NCBI GenBank assembly: GCA_018857735.1
Contig: JABMCL010000697.1
Coordinates: 391,001 to 455,000, forward strand
Direction: 5' to 3'
DNA length: 64,000 nucleotides
DNA from: Alviniconcha marisindica
Lineage: Eukaryota; Mollusca; Gastropoda; Provannidae
Numbering within the stretch: position 1 is the stretch's first letter; each line of letters starts with the position of its first letter. The position numbers and the translations under genes are program-made. The notes under the pieces were generated by a model. That model saw only the letters and a list, made by a program, of their open reading frames with translations. It was not told where the DNA came from and made no database searches. Shown piece by piece: positions 36,942 to 50,853 of the stretch.

Positions 36942-37294
36942 TGGAAGTTGTGAGAGCCGGTTTGGCCTAGCGGTAAGGCGGTAGGCTGGTAAGCAGAGGG
37001 ACCTCGGGTCGATACCGCTTCGGCTCTCCTTTCTCTTCAAAAGTTGTGGTTTGTGGACACTGTCTTGTGACTTTGTCCCTCACAATTAATGAAACATTAA
37101 AATGGCTCTCATCGTTGCCCATCTTAATGCAGGAGTCATTCTGGTGGTGACAGTGTAACGATAGGTATATAATCTCCCTCTTCCCCCACCTCCATACCCC
37201 CTTCCCCCCATTCTCCCCGTCCCTAGTAAGCCTTGCGGTTTCTGTGGACGTTAAGCACCAAGTTTACTTACTATCACTATGGAAGTTGTGAGAG
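36942..37294 (+). mobile_element. tRNA-derived SINE, copy 2, with target-site duplication
   Basis: This copy is flanked by direct repeats TGGAAGTTGTGAGAG at 36942-36956 and 37280-37294, a 15-base target-site duplication. The head CCGGTTTGGCCTAGCGGTAA and the B-box-like GGGTCGATACC match the tRNA-like part of the copy at 33722. The first and last bases of the head (GAGAGCCG and CGGCTCTC) can pair like an acceptor stem. The body and tail match copy 1 closely by eye. Confidence 0.85.
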
Positions 37295-37299
37295 AGTTA

Positions 37300-37470
37300 G
37301 GAGCTGTGTGAAAGTCGAGGTGGCCATCCTGGGCTCCCCGTCCTAATGAGCCTTATGGTTTCTGTGTACGTAAAGCAACACTGAACCATGCTTACGCATT
37401 GGTCACAGTTTGTCCCAAATAATAGTAATATGTCAACCCAACATCCGAGGACATAAGCTCTACATCATCA
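37300..37470 (+). repeat. Dispersed SINE-like repeat, family 2, copy 1
   Basis: GGAGCTGTGTGAAAGTCGAGG, a CTCCCCGTCCTAATGAGCCT block and GGTTTCTGTGTACGTAAAGC are shared, in the same order, with sequences at about 40290 and 58870. The GTTTCTGTGGACGTAAAGCA part also resembles the tail of the tRNA-derived SINE immediately to the left, so the two families seem to share a 3' module. Confidence 0.65.
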
Positions 37471-39155
37471 TCATGTGGCAGTAGTGCTGGCTTCCTCTGC
37501 AGTTTAAAGTCTTCAAGGTTACCACTAGTGATAAACACTTGGCCATGCACTAACGCCATGGAAAAGGGTCAGTTTTACACAGTGTCATCTTATGACCAAA
37601 ATTACTGACATTTTATGTGCAAAAAACACAAACACTGCACCCAGTTTACATGCACTTCAGCAGCATGTGTGTACTGTTAATTAACACAATATTCACTGAA
37701 TTTGTTCACATTTAGAAGTTCGAGAATAATGACTGGAAATTCAGAAATCACACTGAAATAGATCTGAGGATCAAAGTGTGCAACTAACTTGTAACTCACA
37801 TAAGTAAGCAGAATAATAGCAGACCAAAACAAATATAATAACATAATGCAGAATATATTGGAGATGGGTGTAAAAAGTCATGAGGTCTGACTGAAAAGTG
37901 TTTTATCAAAATTTGTGTCTTTCAGTATGCTTATGCGCCATTGACGTTTGATCTAGAGTAACATCGTGCAGCGGCTTCCTCAGTGCTGATGTCGGCAAAA
38001 CAATTGATTGTGTACTGACAACTCGGCTATTACAGACCGTAATAAAACTCACTTTTGTTGCAAATGTTGGCTTCATTCATTAGATATGAATCCATTAGAT
38101 TGATTTGAATGATATTTGTGACCCAAAATGGCATTTAAAATGTCCTAGGAATTTCTGACTGCCTCCTTGGATATATTACTGAAGATTTTCATATTTTACT
38201 GACACAGTGCTTACGTATACATTTGATTCCATCTTCGAAGCAAAAACATACAACTGGCCCCCCCCCCCCCCCCCCCCCCACACACACACCAGCAACAGCA
38301 ACTACAAACAAAAAGCAACCGGGCATGTTACATCGCTTGCTAATGGTCAGATGGTTTGCTGGCTCAGATGCTCCTTTTGTGTGCAAAATTCCGACAATTT
38401 GAGTGAGAGAATTTTTTTATTATTTTTTGCTGACATTGGACTGGCTGTGGGGATGCTCGTAGACTTTGATCCAATGAAGGCATGTTTCAAGCGTTCACAT
38501 TGGTTTGGCAAACGGTACAAAACAGACACCTTCACAAAACTGACCGGCAGTGCTTGACCAGCATTTCTGATCAACTGATGCCTTTTCTGCTGCTTTTTTT
38601 TACCAGCACCAGTCCATCTTCGTCACAGACTCACTGTACCCCCAACAAAAGTGCCTACTCTGCACTACACCGGCAGGCACTTACTGAGTGCAGTCCCCCA
38701 GATTTCTGAAGCTTGTCTATTACAGCCAGCTATGGACTGAAACAACAGTGCAGTGAGGCTGCATCCTATGTGTACATTCCAAGTACTGATGGTTTGGAAT
38801 CTCCCCCTGACCCCTCCCCTTGTGTGTGTGTGTGACCGCACATCAGCAAACCACAGTAAAGCCAAATAACAAAAGAACACACACATAATATTCATATGAA
38901 CTGTTTATTAATCCCATTCTCAACTTGAACAATGCTAGCTCAGTAAAACGCACCATGTCAAATAACATCATTGCCACACTGAACACAATTAGGCATATTC
39001 AACTGTCTGACCATTGACTCGTAAACAACATCAAGTGCTTTGGTCACCCGGTAGTCTACATAAACATCTAGCAGAAAGAACTTGTTAACTCATCAGATTT
39101 TTTTTTTAAATTCATGGTCAGTTTATTTGTTCACCCTCAACTATAACCACAAACA
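37471..39155. other. Intergenic sequence with a C run, nothing recognised
   Basis: A run of about 20 C bases lies at 38259-38279 and is followed by a short CA tract. No coding or RNA signature was identified. Confidence 0.4.
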
Positions 39156-39159
39156 TAAA

Positions 39160-39463
39160 GGAATCAAAAAACAATGGAGGTAATTAGCACTTGAAAGACA
39201 CTGCACAAATGCAACAACAAAGACCTGATTTGCCTACAGTAACTCTTACCTGGCATGCGAGTAAATACAAGGTACATAAACTCCACCAGAGGTACATCCT
39301 TTCGAGGCTGTACATTTTGAGGATGTGCCTCTGGTGGAGTTTATGTACCTTGTATTTATTCGCATGCCAGGTGAGAGTTACCGTAGGCAACTCGGGTCTC
39401 TTCATTGTTGTGTTTGTGTGACATCTTTTAGGTGCTAATTAATTCCCTTGTTTGCTTGATTTT
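39160..39463. repeat. Long palindrome (inverted repeat with arms of about 140 bases)
   Basis: The left arm (about 39160-39303) and right arm (about 39320-39463) are reverse complements with scattered mismatches. The best-matched core, TACCTTGTATTTA and CTCTGGTGGAGTTTATGTAC in the right arm, mirrors 39250-39295. The spacer is under 20 bases. As a sign of the symmetry, each strand encodes nearly the same short frame. It may be a foldback or MITE-type element, or a locus whose transcript forms a long hairpin. Outer ends show no obvious target-site duplication. Confidence 0.88.
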
Positions 39464-39469
39464 GCACTG

Positions 39470-40280
39470 GCACTCTGGGCCTCGTTCTGTTTCACGTTGT
39501 GACAAACAAAGGTTTTTAAGGTTGGAAATAGTCATATTATTTTAGTATATCAGTTTATGTACAGCACCATGAACCTTGTACTTACATAGCAGAAGGGCAT
39601 ACTGGTCATGCTAAAATAACATTTGAACTAAAATCTGGTGTTTGCTGTATTCTTAGTATCCTTACAATTTGTGCATTTTTGTTTGTTTTTACACCTAGGT
39701 TTTCTCCACAAACACTACAGGAAGGGGCTGCATTTACATTCACCCTATCCAACAGTTTTGTCAGTCTAAAAATCAGAGCTTAAAATCACTGAGACAACAG
39801 AAGATCCTTCATGGATGAACACATGACGCATACTTTGTGAAAAGGAACTATATCCTCAAAACTTGTTTTGTTCAACAGGTAGAAGAGTTGAAAATAAAAC
39901 TGACAATAAGGGATTTTAACACATGAGGTTAAAAAACAACAACACACACTTCTTTTAATTAGACAATACAAGAATGCACAAACTGTCAGCAAAAAACAAC
40001 AAAAATTCAAGCAATACAGACAGATAATACCCTAATATACCAATGACCGGAATGAACACTGACCTACTTGGCCTTCAGTTGGAGAAGTCTTGGGGAAGAG
40101 TGATGGATTTTGTTTTAAAATGGCCGGTACATTTTATTTTCTTAAACCCAATTTTGGGAGTGACATTCAGCAGGACTGGCTGTACAACACACTGTCAAGA
40201 GTCACAGCTGTCCAAGCAGCTACCCACCGACTGATCTTGCCTCTTGGGTTATGTGAGCTCGTGTCAGACTCCCAAAAGGC
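39470..40280. other. Intergenic sequence, nothing recognised
   Basis: AT-rich stretch without coding motifs or clear repeat structure. Confidence 0.4.
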
Positions 40281-40284
40281 AGAG

Positions 40285-40385
40285 CTCTGGAGCTGTGTGA
40301 AAGCCCAGGTGGTCGTCCTGGGCTCCCCAATCCTAGTAAGCCTTATGCTTTCTGTAGATGTAAAGCAACACTGAACCGGCTGTGG
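40285..40385 (+). repeat. Dispersed SINE-like repeat, family 2, copy 2
   Basis: CTGGAGCTGTGTGAAAGCCC, the CTGGGCTCCCCAATCCTAGT block and GCTTTCTGTAGATGTAAAGC match the copies at about 37300 and 58870. This copy is shorter at the right end, where it passes into unrelated sequence after CACTGAACC. Confidence 0.6.
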
Positions 40386-40389
40386 AGTG

Positions 40390-41405
40390 CAACAGGTGAG
40401 CCATCACATGAAGTACACCCAGTCCCACTGCTCATCACTCACAAAACTCAGTATAGAAATCATTCAAACAAAAAGAACCAAAACCACTGAGCATTTCAAA
40501 ACACAATCCTTGCTGGGCAAATTTTTTCTCTCCAGAAGGTTAGCAAGGCACTGCATGACATTTGGTATCTTTAAATGTGTCTCTGCTGACAATTTTTACT
40601 GTTGGTAAACTCAGTTTCCAAGACTAGTCCCCTGGAGAATATAAACTAGTCCCCTAGAGAGTATAAACTACCAGATCTAACTAAGAAACATTCAACGTGA
40701 GAACTTCGAGCCCTATAAGAATGTGTGAAAGATAGGATTACAGCAGGATATATGGAGTCCTTTTGAAAAATGGGGAAACACTTTACTAAGGATATCACAC
40801 AATGAGAGGGAAGGGTTTAAGACAGGGCATGACACCTGGTATTAAAGACACTCTGGGCGTGACACATGGAAAAGACACATACCTGTATACTGACTAGAAG
40901 CAGTGTACATAGGTGCTGCCCATGAATGATTAATTAGAATGATTTAAAATGATGAGGTCTAAAAAGTGTCTAGTTTTATGATCCATACAAGTAGTTCTAC
41001 GCTGGATGCAAAATACATGCACGTGCACTCACACATGCATGCATACACACACATGTATATGCACACAAGAGGAAAAACCCTGAATCACTAAAATTACATA
41101 ATGAAATATTAGTTCATGTATGTAAGCCACAAATACAATATTAATACTATAACAAAATTACTTATTAATTTACAGAGAAATGTACTCCCATACACACACA
41201 CACACACACATTCACATAATATAGTTAAAATCAGACCGCCAAATAAAACCAAAGCCACAGCCATGAAAAGAAATATCTGAGCACAGGGATGATAAATCAA
41301 GTGTACCTGATACAAACTAAAATCATCAACTCCATCATAGATATGTTTACCAAAAGCAGGTAAAAACAACACAACAACCTTTCAGTACTTACTCTACAAG
41401 GGTGG
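40390..41405. other. Intergenic sequence, nothing recognised
   Basis: Two near-repeats of ACTAGTCCCCTGGAGAATATAA lie at about 40624-40668. Short CA tracts lie near 41026-41055 and 41192-41212. No gene is recognised. Confidence 0.4.
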
Positions 41406-41411
41406 TGCTTG

Positions 41412-41525
41412 ATAGTTTGAAATGTGAACCATCTGACATAGCAATAGTTAGTCTGAAATGTGAACCATCTGACATAGCAATAGATAGTCTGAAATGTGAA
41501 CAGTCTGATATAGCAATAGTTGAAC
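41412..41525 (+). repeat. 36-bp tandem repeat, three units
   Basis: The unit GTCTGAAATGTGAACCATCT plus GACATAGCAATAGTTA repeats with a 36-base period, preceded by a partly matching unit. Because 36 is a multiple of three, the minus strand shows a 12-residue repeat, but no gene is otherwise supported. Just to the right (about 41645-41760) two diverged units of about 50 bases contain CTGACACACCA and GTCAGGCTATTT. Confidence 0.85.
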
Positions 41526-41769
41526 AATCAATAGTCTGACATGGCTATGCTGCACCAAGTTGACATTCTTATGTGTGAATAATTCAACAGTCAACAGTGC
41601 AATGTAGTGTTAGTCCAACAAGCCATTAGCCTGTGTTTTTATGTCAAGACTTTCGCCACATTGGACTTCTGACACACCATGTCAGGCTATTTTTGTTGGG
41701 ACTACTTGGACTACTGACACACCACATCAGGCTATTTGTGTTGGACTATTGACGCATCAGACTACCAGC

Positions 41770-44500
41770 ATTTACCCACTCTACAAAGTAATACAACAGG
41801 AGATTCTTTATCAAGGCAATATACTTTACCAAACGCAGGAAGAAAACAAAACAAAAAAACTTTGAGTGCTCTACAATACAGCACGAGATTCTTGATTGGA
41901 ACCATGTATCATATAGAATCGCAACACTGGGACTGTTGCTTTGCACACTTGAACACCAAACCTGCTTATTCTGGTCCATGTAACAAGATATCAGTGCAGT
42001 CAATTCCTTTTGTGTATTTTTTTGTCAATTCTTTTTTCAAATGCACAATCTTTTATCAGTTGTCGGTAACAAAGCAAACAATATCAGCTCTCATTTGTTC
42101 TTCTGTATGACCAAAATGATATCCCATGTGACAATATAAAGTATATCAAGAAACTGCTTTCCTGATCAAATGTAAAAGTCCACAACCACCTATGGTCTCA
42201 TACCCGCACAAAACAATGAAAGACCAGATTAGATGTTAAACGCCCAATGAATTTGTTTGCACTCAATTCACAATTTGAGATTCACATTTTCATGTTCTGA
42301 AGGGAAGTCATAAAACAGTGACAATTAGTCAGCTGATGTGCAGTCCAGTAAACTGCGTAGGTTATATCAGTGCAAAATAACATAAAAATATCACAACTTA
42401 AAAATACTAAAATCACAATAAGCAGAATTCTACCAAGTCAGCTATGGCATACCATAAATAACAAATAGAATTTCACCAACACTCAATTTACAAGTGTTTA
42501 AAAGTATGACTATATGTCTACCCTTGCCTTTCCCAGGGAGAGAAATGAAATGTAAGCAAAGGTCTGATTCACAGTTCATAACTTTAACACACATCACCTT
42601 ACAACTGAAAAAGACCAGGAAGAAAATGAGAAGGCAGACTTCTGACAGACACAATTTCTGGCAGCATACAAAGCCATATTCTGACAAACAGAGGAGGGCC
42701 ATAACATCTATATCCACAGAAGCCTCCTTCAGCAGGGAGAAAAGGGAAAAGAAAAAACAACAACCTTGAAGGAACTCAGTGACATATGAAAATATATGTA
42801 CGAGATCTGAGAGCACTGATTAGATCTGGATATGGTATCAACTTAACCCAAACACAGTATTTTTCCTTTGAATGGTTAAAAATGACGGAGGTTAGTTTGT
42901 TAGTTCTTGGATTTTAATGCCTTGTCAACCACACAGGGTCACCTCAGGACGAGTGACTGAGGTGTGCTAACACCTGAAGTGGCCATGAAATGGGAAGCTG
43001 AATAAGTCAGGGAGGGGGTGCACAACGACCAGGTATTTTCATTCAGCGCCAAAGTCTTTTCAGTTTTGAATCACATAATTACTGTGATTTAGTATGACTA
43101 TGTACATCTGTATAGCACAGTATATGTACAAATGGAAATTATTTCTTGGGTCAACAATCTGAACTAAAATTCAGCTGAGGTTGATCTGGATGGTCCCCCA
43201 CTCCCTTACCCCTCCAAGACAGACAGCAAGTAAAATAATGCATCATGAGCAAGATATGTACAAGGTGACCTTGTTAACTGTTAACCACATAGCTAAAACC
43301 CAGAAGTTTACCCACCCCTTGATGCATGAACAACGAACAGGTATCCTAGCATGCGTAGCCCTATCCCCACACTTGTACATGCTGACATACAAACAAGTGC
43401 AATTTTGCCTGATATTCTGGTAGCTGCACATCCCCTTAGGGAATATCAGTCATGGAACTTGTAATATGACATGAAGATAATTACAGCTGAAAGTAACCCT
43501 GAGAAGGGGATCTTGACACAACAAACATTTTGTTTTGGCCCCAACATTCTGGCATGTAAATAGGATGCCTGTAGGATGATGATGAAAAATGTAACTTTTT
43601 GAAAGGAACAAAATCAGCTCTTTATACTACACATCCTTTTACGTCAAATAAAATTGACATTAAATAGACGGACAATACCCTGACAACTTCAAAGATGTCA
43701 GCCAAAAGGTAAAAGAAATGTAATTTCCACTCTGTTTTGTCCAACCCTACTTTTGCCCATCAACTCTGTAAATATTCTGTCAGAAATCATAGAAGAAACC
43801 AAGGGTACTGTGGATGTGCAAGATCAAGATCAAATCAAGAATATAATGATGTGAAGAAAGATGACAATGTGAGCTCTGAGCAAACCTGGTCCAAGTTTTT
43901 AAAGACACCCATGTGTATAACAAAATCACCTGAATTTCTGTGAACAGCAATCAGTAAAATCAATGAAATATCCTGACATACTTTGCTTTCACCACCGGAA
44001 CATGTACTTTTTCTGCTTCATTATTATAGCCTTTTGTCATTACATTGTGCCATAGTTCCTCCCAAAGCAGACCCACTGTTGTAAAATGTTACAAACTGGC
44101 ACACTTCCAGGTTGTCTGCTTATACAGTGGGTTCATTTACACAGGCTTTGTGGCATAAAGTGATAATAAAAAGTTATCAGTTGGGTTCAATACACTCACA
44201 CTGATATAAGTGTCATGTTTGACTGGGCATAAAAAACAATTCCTGGTTAAGTACACAACAATGATATGCTATTCAGCTGTAAAATTCAAACTGCACTGAA
44301 GCATTTTACTGATTTTCTAGAACTAATTGTTTTGCACCAAAACTTATGTACAATTCTATTGAACAACATCATAACATTTGATCAAGCACAAGAATACATG
44401 TTACTTATTTCATGTTACATGTTACCTGGAATATTACATGCATGTCAAATCCATAACATTGACTTGCAACTGAATTGTCTACTGCCCACAATGAGTTAAC
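41770..44500. other. Intergenic or distal 3' region, nothing recognised
   Basis: AT-rich and without coding motifs. A copy of the TTTTAACG-type dispersed motif lies at about 42897-42950. The stretch may include the distal 3' UTR of the minus-strand RMDN-like gene, but no polyadenylation site can be fixed. Confidence 0.35.
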
Positions 44501-44504
44501 AGAT

Positions 44505-44910
44505 TTGTAACCACCCTGCCTATTTCCTGTGGAGATCAAACTCATCAACTTGTAACTGACATGTTCATTTCCTGTAGTTGGTTAGCTCACTGACTGGTCT
44601 ATTTCCCCATGTGATCTAACTTCTGGCCTTGAAATTGACTTGTCTATTTCCTGTAGTGAAATAACTCACCAACCTCTAACCAACTCGTCTACTTCCCATA
44701 GTGATCTAACTCATCAACTTGAAACAGACTTTTATTTCCTGTAGTGAAATAACTCACCAACCTGTGACCAACTTGTCTGTTTCCTGTAGAGGTTCAGCTC
44801 ATCAACTTGAAACAGACTTGTTTATTTCCTGTAGTGAGATAACTAACTTGTGACCGACTTACTTGCCTATTTCCCGTACCGATGCAATGCATCAACATGC
44901 AACCTACCTG
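44505..44910. repeat. Imperfect 50-57-bp tandem repeat
   Basis: About seven or eight diverged units share TATTTCCTGTAGTGA, AACTCA(T/C)CAACTTG and (A/G)ACTTGTCT. The array sits about 300 bases beyond the stop of the minus-strand RMDN-like gene and may be in its 3' UTR. TTTATT at about 44819 would read AATAAA on the minus strand. Confidence 0.75.
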
Positions 44911-45218
44911 TAGTAGTTTACCTTCATCCACCGAAAACTATATACACAATGGAGATAAACTTCACCTTCAAAAAGAAATTGCAAAACTAAAACTGAGTAT
45001 TCTGGACAGTGCCTGATGTCTCCAATGTTCAACTGCCTACAAAAGTCAAACACAAAATCCATAAATAATGGAGACAATGGAGGGGTGGGGGTGGGGGTAG
45101 GGTTCTGAATGCAGGGAGAGTCCTGCTTCAGATTTACAGGTCCTGTGGAGAGATAACTGCCACAGTGAACGGATGGACGGTGCCCAGCTGATCAGGTGAG
45201 TGGAGGTCCAGAAAGTAT

Positions 45219-47061
45219 CTAATGGTGATGGTGGTCCATCTTCTTCAGCATCTCTGTGGCCTTGGCGAGGGCCTGCAAAAATAACAGTAATCAAGGGATT
45301 GCTCTTTTGCACTCAACCATGTAACAACCGACTGCTTTATTAACATTCTGAGACAGTCACAATCACACACACACATACACATACATATATGTTTCCATAC
45401 ACAAACCCCAACTACCACAAGCACAAAAACTCAGAGGTATTTGCACACAGTTCTCTCTGTCTCTGTCAGGTCTGTCTGTCTGCCTCTGTATCCTTAACTA
45501 CTACCCTGGTAAATAATTACAGTCACAATCACACACGTACACACACACACGTACACATACATATATGTTTCCATATGCAAACCCCAACTACCACATGCAC
45601 AAAAAATCAGACACACACACATACACATACATATATGTTTCCGTACGCAAACCCCAACTACCACATGCACAAAAATTCAGAGGTATTTACACACAATTCT
45701 CTCTGTCAGGTCTGTCTGTCTGCCTCTATATCCTTAACTATTACCCTGGTAAATAATTACAGTCACAATCACACACACACACACAAACACACACACAAAC
45801 ATACACATACATATATGTTTATGTACACAAACCCCAACTACCACATGCACAAAAATTCAGAGGTATTTACACAGAATTCTCTCTGTCTCTGTCAGGTCTG
45901 TCTGCCTCTGTATCCTTAACTATTACCCTGGTAAATAATTAATCTTACTCCATTATCTCTATCCTTCCTATAAGAAAGAAGATGAAGAAATGAAATGACA
46001 CAATTTCCCAAATGGGCATTCTTAATATATGATAATACTAGATGTTAAGAATGTCTGTTGGGGAAAAAACATGTAATAATAATATACCAGCTGTCGTTTT
46101 GCAAAATGCCTGCAGCAACTATGCCAAGCCTTCCCTGGTGCCTTTCTTGGCCAAGCGTACTTTGCAAGTTTTATCTTGTGAAGTAGCCAAAGCTGACCAG
46201 ATCTATGCATCTGAATGACTAAATAGTTTATGCTGTGATTGACAGGCTGTAATTATAATCAGTTTATGATGATGCTGGATTGTTGGCCATTGTTTTAGAA
46301 CAGGCCCAACATAAGGAAAATGAAAGAAGAAACTGTCATCACTGAAGAGTAGATACATCACAGAAGAGTAGATCAAATGTTTTTTGTTGATCTGTGGGTG
46401 CATTGGTAAAGATTGTCTAGCTATAATTATGGTCTTTAGTATCAGCACATGATCTCAGATACAAGAACAGATAGATAGATATATAAAAGCAATATGCTTC
46501 TACAAAGCACTGAAGCAATGGCTGCAAATGGATCCACTATTTTTATATTTAAGAACTGAGTGACCAAAACATTCCCAAAACATAGTCCTTCGACAAGTCA
46601 GCAAAGCTATATCAATCACTGAAGTACATAATAGGACAGTATACAATTTATTTTTATTTTTTATCTTGCCTTACCATTTAAAAAGGATGGTGTTTGTCAG
46701 TAGCCAAGCATACTTTGTAAAACAAATCCTTAAACCCCCCCCCCCCACATCCTGCCCCACCTCAGAATACCACCCTGGCATAGATGATTTACAGTACCAT
46801 TCTGAAGTGTTCCTGTCCAGTTGACAGGATGTTAAAATCCAATTACTAACTAACCATTCTCTCGTCTGGAGTTTTGGGAGTGACGCGTGAGGCGCGTGTG
46901 AAGAGGTCACGTGCCTTGTCGTACTGGTGTAGATGGTAGTGGGCCCGCCCAGCCATCACCAGGTTCATGCTGAAGAACCCTGGGGATACTGCCCACATCA
47001 TCATCATCATTGTAGTCATCATCATCTGCTTATTATAATCAGCACTATCACATAACCTCCC

Positions 47062-47135
<74 letters not shown>

Positions 47136-49323
47136 TTGTATGCCTGTACATGCATAAAAATACAAACACACACATGCATGCACATAGACACAGACATGCA
47201 TGGAGACAAACACATACAAGCGTATATGCATGTAGACAGACAAACATACACACGCACGCACACACACAGGATCACTCATACAGCTTGTCACTAGTTTCCA
47301 AACAATGCAGTTCCCTCTTTTACAAAAGTGTAAGGAAATGAACAGACCTAGGAACATTACGTAAACAAAGTAAACAGACATGCAAGCAGAATCAAGTGTC
47401 AGTTCAAGAAGAGCATAATGCAGGTTTCAAAGTAACATCTAGTTGAAAGATAAGGGAAGCACCCCCACAACTAATGATGCCAACAAACTGACAGAAAACA
47501 TAAAGCAATTCTCACCTTCCTCTGCCTTGTAAAAATATTTGAGCGCCTGGAAATAAAGAAAAAATGTATGCATTAGTACAGTTGTACAGGTATGAAGTGT
47601 GGTAGGCTGACTTTCTTTCTCTTTCTTCCTTTGTTCACTCCTGCTTCTGCAACTATAGTGACATGATCCTCCCCATCTCTTCCCCTCGCTTTCTGAGAAA
47701 TTCACCTGACCATGTGACAGCAAAATTTAAGTCTCCCACTCTGTCCCTTCCCTTCCCTGCCCATCGCCCCTCCCAAACCCACTCACACACCACCACCTCA
47801 AAAAGACATAATGGGTGTGTATGAAAAAGCACTACAAATTCTCTCTTAATTTTAGGTCAAAGCATACAAAAACAACACGCCAGTAATTAATTGTTGAGGG
47901 GTTACATTTAGATCTGGAAGACCTTAAACAGAGTATATCTGACAGAAAAAAAGACAGAGGGAGTCCTACTCCCTTCATAAAGACCCTACTGGGTGCATCA
48001 ATCCCCACCCCTGAAAAATTCTCTCTTAAATTCACAAAGGGTGTGCATTGACACCATTCCCCCCCCCCCCCCCCGTCTCTGTCTTTCTCTCTCTTCCTCC
48101 CCCCCCCCAAATCACATAAGGAGTACACATGTAACAATAACATTTTAAAAGTTACCTGTTCATAAGTTGTGTTTGGTGGAGAACGGAATAATACTGAAAG
48201 GATTTTCTTCTGGTACCATGGTAAATTGGCAAAAGCGAAGCACCTGGAATGAATACAGAAGGAGCAGTTGCTTTGTGAGGACAGAACAGCCACATATAAT
48301 ATTCAAACAAGAAGCAAATGTGCCAAACAAATCCTCACAAAGTCGGGATTCAATCAATGAGACAAAAATCCCAACAATCACAAATTCCCTGTAACCACCG
48401 TCAAAATTGTGTGAGGTAGGAGGAAGAGTTGAATGTTACAAATGGATGCTGATATGACCTGAAAATAGCATCCATTTCACCATTCACCCATATGTACTGT
48501 ATGCCAACATCCTTGTCCCTAAGCAAGTTCAACCCACATATTAGGCATTTCCCACCCATGCAGAGTCTATTTATAGTTCCACATGTTATTGTCATACCAC
48601 ATCAGCTGAAATGAGAGTACATTCCTTGCATATTCAACATATATATTTTCTGTGTTGCACGTGCTAGTATTTTTAGATGTTTCTGGTGCCCAAAATGCAC
48701 AGCATGAATTTAAACTAAAGGGTCAACAATGTTTGTTTTTTAAACAAGAAGAAACAATGAGAAAAAGGAAAAACAAAACCCCACAAACTAGCAAAAATAA
48801 AACAAAAAAAAGTAACATGCCAGCAACAACAAAAACTGCACACACCATACATCAAAGTTTTTTCCCTTTGTTCCTGTCTCACTCAAAGTTTCCTTCCATG
48901 CCTCGTTTTATTGATTTTCTGAGGGGTGGTTGAGAGGCCCTTGGACAGTAGGTGTGAGAGGAGAGTGGAACAAGTGAGAAACTTAATTCTCATCTGCAGG
49001 CTATATACACCTCTTGTTCACCTCTTAGGGTGTTTTTTTCACTCCAGTTTTTTTGTTAGACCTGCTGACCTCCAACTGTAGAGGACTGAAATCCCAAATA
49101 GCTGGGCAGAGATGGTGCCTATCAAACCTAACCCTACACTGTCGCCACCATTCAGAATGAACTTAATAATAATAAAAACAGTCAATAACTTTTGTAGAGC
49201 ACACTTCCAGTGGTTACGACAATACTGCTCTGTGCACTTTAATAATAATAGTAGATTATGTACGGTGTCCCATTTTGCAAGAGCTTGGAGCACTTACAAA
49301 GACATAAGGATACGCTCATTTCA

Positions 49324-49372
<49 letters not shown>

Positions 49373-49904
49373 AAATACATTACTGGTGATGGGTTGGTAG
49401 AATGAGAAGAAAGAAAATGACAGGTGAGTATGCAGAAGAGTACGTAAGTAAGCAACTTGGTGTTTTACACCCAGTCACAAGAGAAGAGGTGGGTTTCCGG
49501 TTTTGACTTAAAAGAAGAGAGCGAAGACAAATGCCTGACAGAGAGAGGAAGAGAGTTTCAGATCACAGGTCCCACGTATTGAAATGATCTCTGCTCCAGG
49601 GTCCTCCTGCCCATCCTAGGAACATGGAATATCCAAGTATCTGAAGCTGAGCGAAGAGAGCAAGAAGGAGTAGAGATGAAGCAACTCAGAGAGGTATGGA
49701 GGAGCTGTACCAGAGACAGTGTGGAAACAGATGAGAGATGTTTTGTACTAAATCCAGATGCTGATTGGTAGCCAGTGGAGATCAAAGGAGCGATGTGGGC
49801 AGATTAAGGTACTTTGCAGATGAGATGAGCTCAGCAGTTGATTACTCTTTGAATTTAAAGAAAAGGGTGGGGTGGGGTTGCACACATGCCCACATGCACA
49901 CACA

Positions 49905-49965
<61 letters not shown>

Positions 49966-50810
49966 GTTACAATGTCAGTCACACACACACACCATGAATC
50001 CAAGAGAAACAACGGCAGGAATGACACCTGTTAATAGCATCTATCATGTTCAAAGTGGTGCACAGTCTTTGCAATCATTTTATTCTGGCAGTTGGCCCAC
50101 CTAATTTCACAGCATTGTTATCCGATGATTTCTCTCTCCCTCTCATCCACATGTGAGACAGACTTACACTTTTATCGGTTTTCTTTGGGGAAGGGGCCAA
50201 ACAAAGTAACAGCCGGTAGATCTGAAGGCTTGTTGAATGTTTTTCTCTCTCCAGTATTTGCTGATTTTAACCAGTACAATACCAGAAATTTGACGTTAAT
50301 ACAAACCCTGTACATATATCATATCATCATATCAGTACTTCCACACATTAATACAGGAGAGAGGGAGTAAGGGTGTTGGAATGGGGGTTCCGGTGAACAG
50401 ATGACTACAGGTTTTGCATTTTGGGGGCCCATTGTGAAATAAAATGAAAGTGTTCAATGCCACAGTTATAAATTCACAGCACTCACCAGTAACCAAGGGA
50501 GTGAAGAGAAACCACATCTGAAGGATCAAGAGCTACTGCTTTCTGGAAGAAGAAATAGCACAGTTCAACACTGTATCTAGAGCTGGATGCAGATAATTAT
50601 ATATCCTCCCATCACTCTCCCTCTTGTCTCTCTTACCCCCCCCCCCCAACCCCCCACACACTCTTACCCCCTCATTGTATCAAGGGACATAGATACTCTC
50701 ACACACACACACACACACATGCGGGTGCACACACACACATGCTTGCGCGCACGCGCACACACACACACACACACACACAGTCACTCACACACACACACAA
50801 ACAAACACAT

Positions 50811-50853
<43 letters not shown>

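Noticed and set aside
39184..39421. Two nearly identical small proteins on opposite strands
   Set aside because: They are a consequence of the palindrome, not a duplicated gene.
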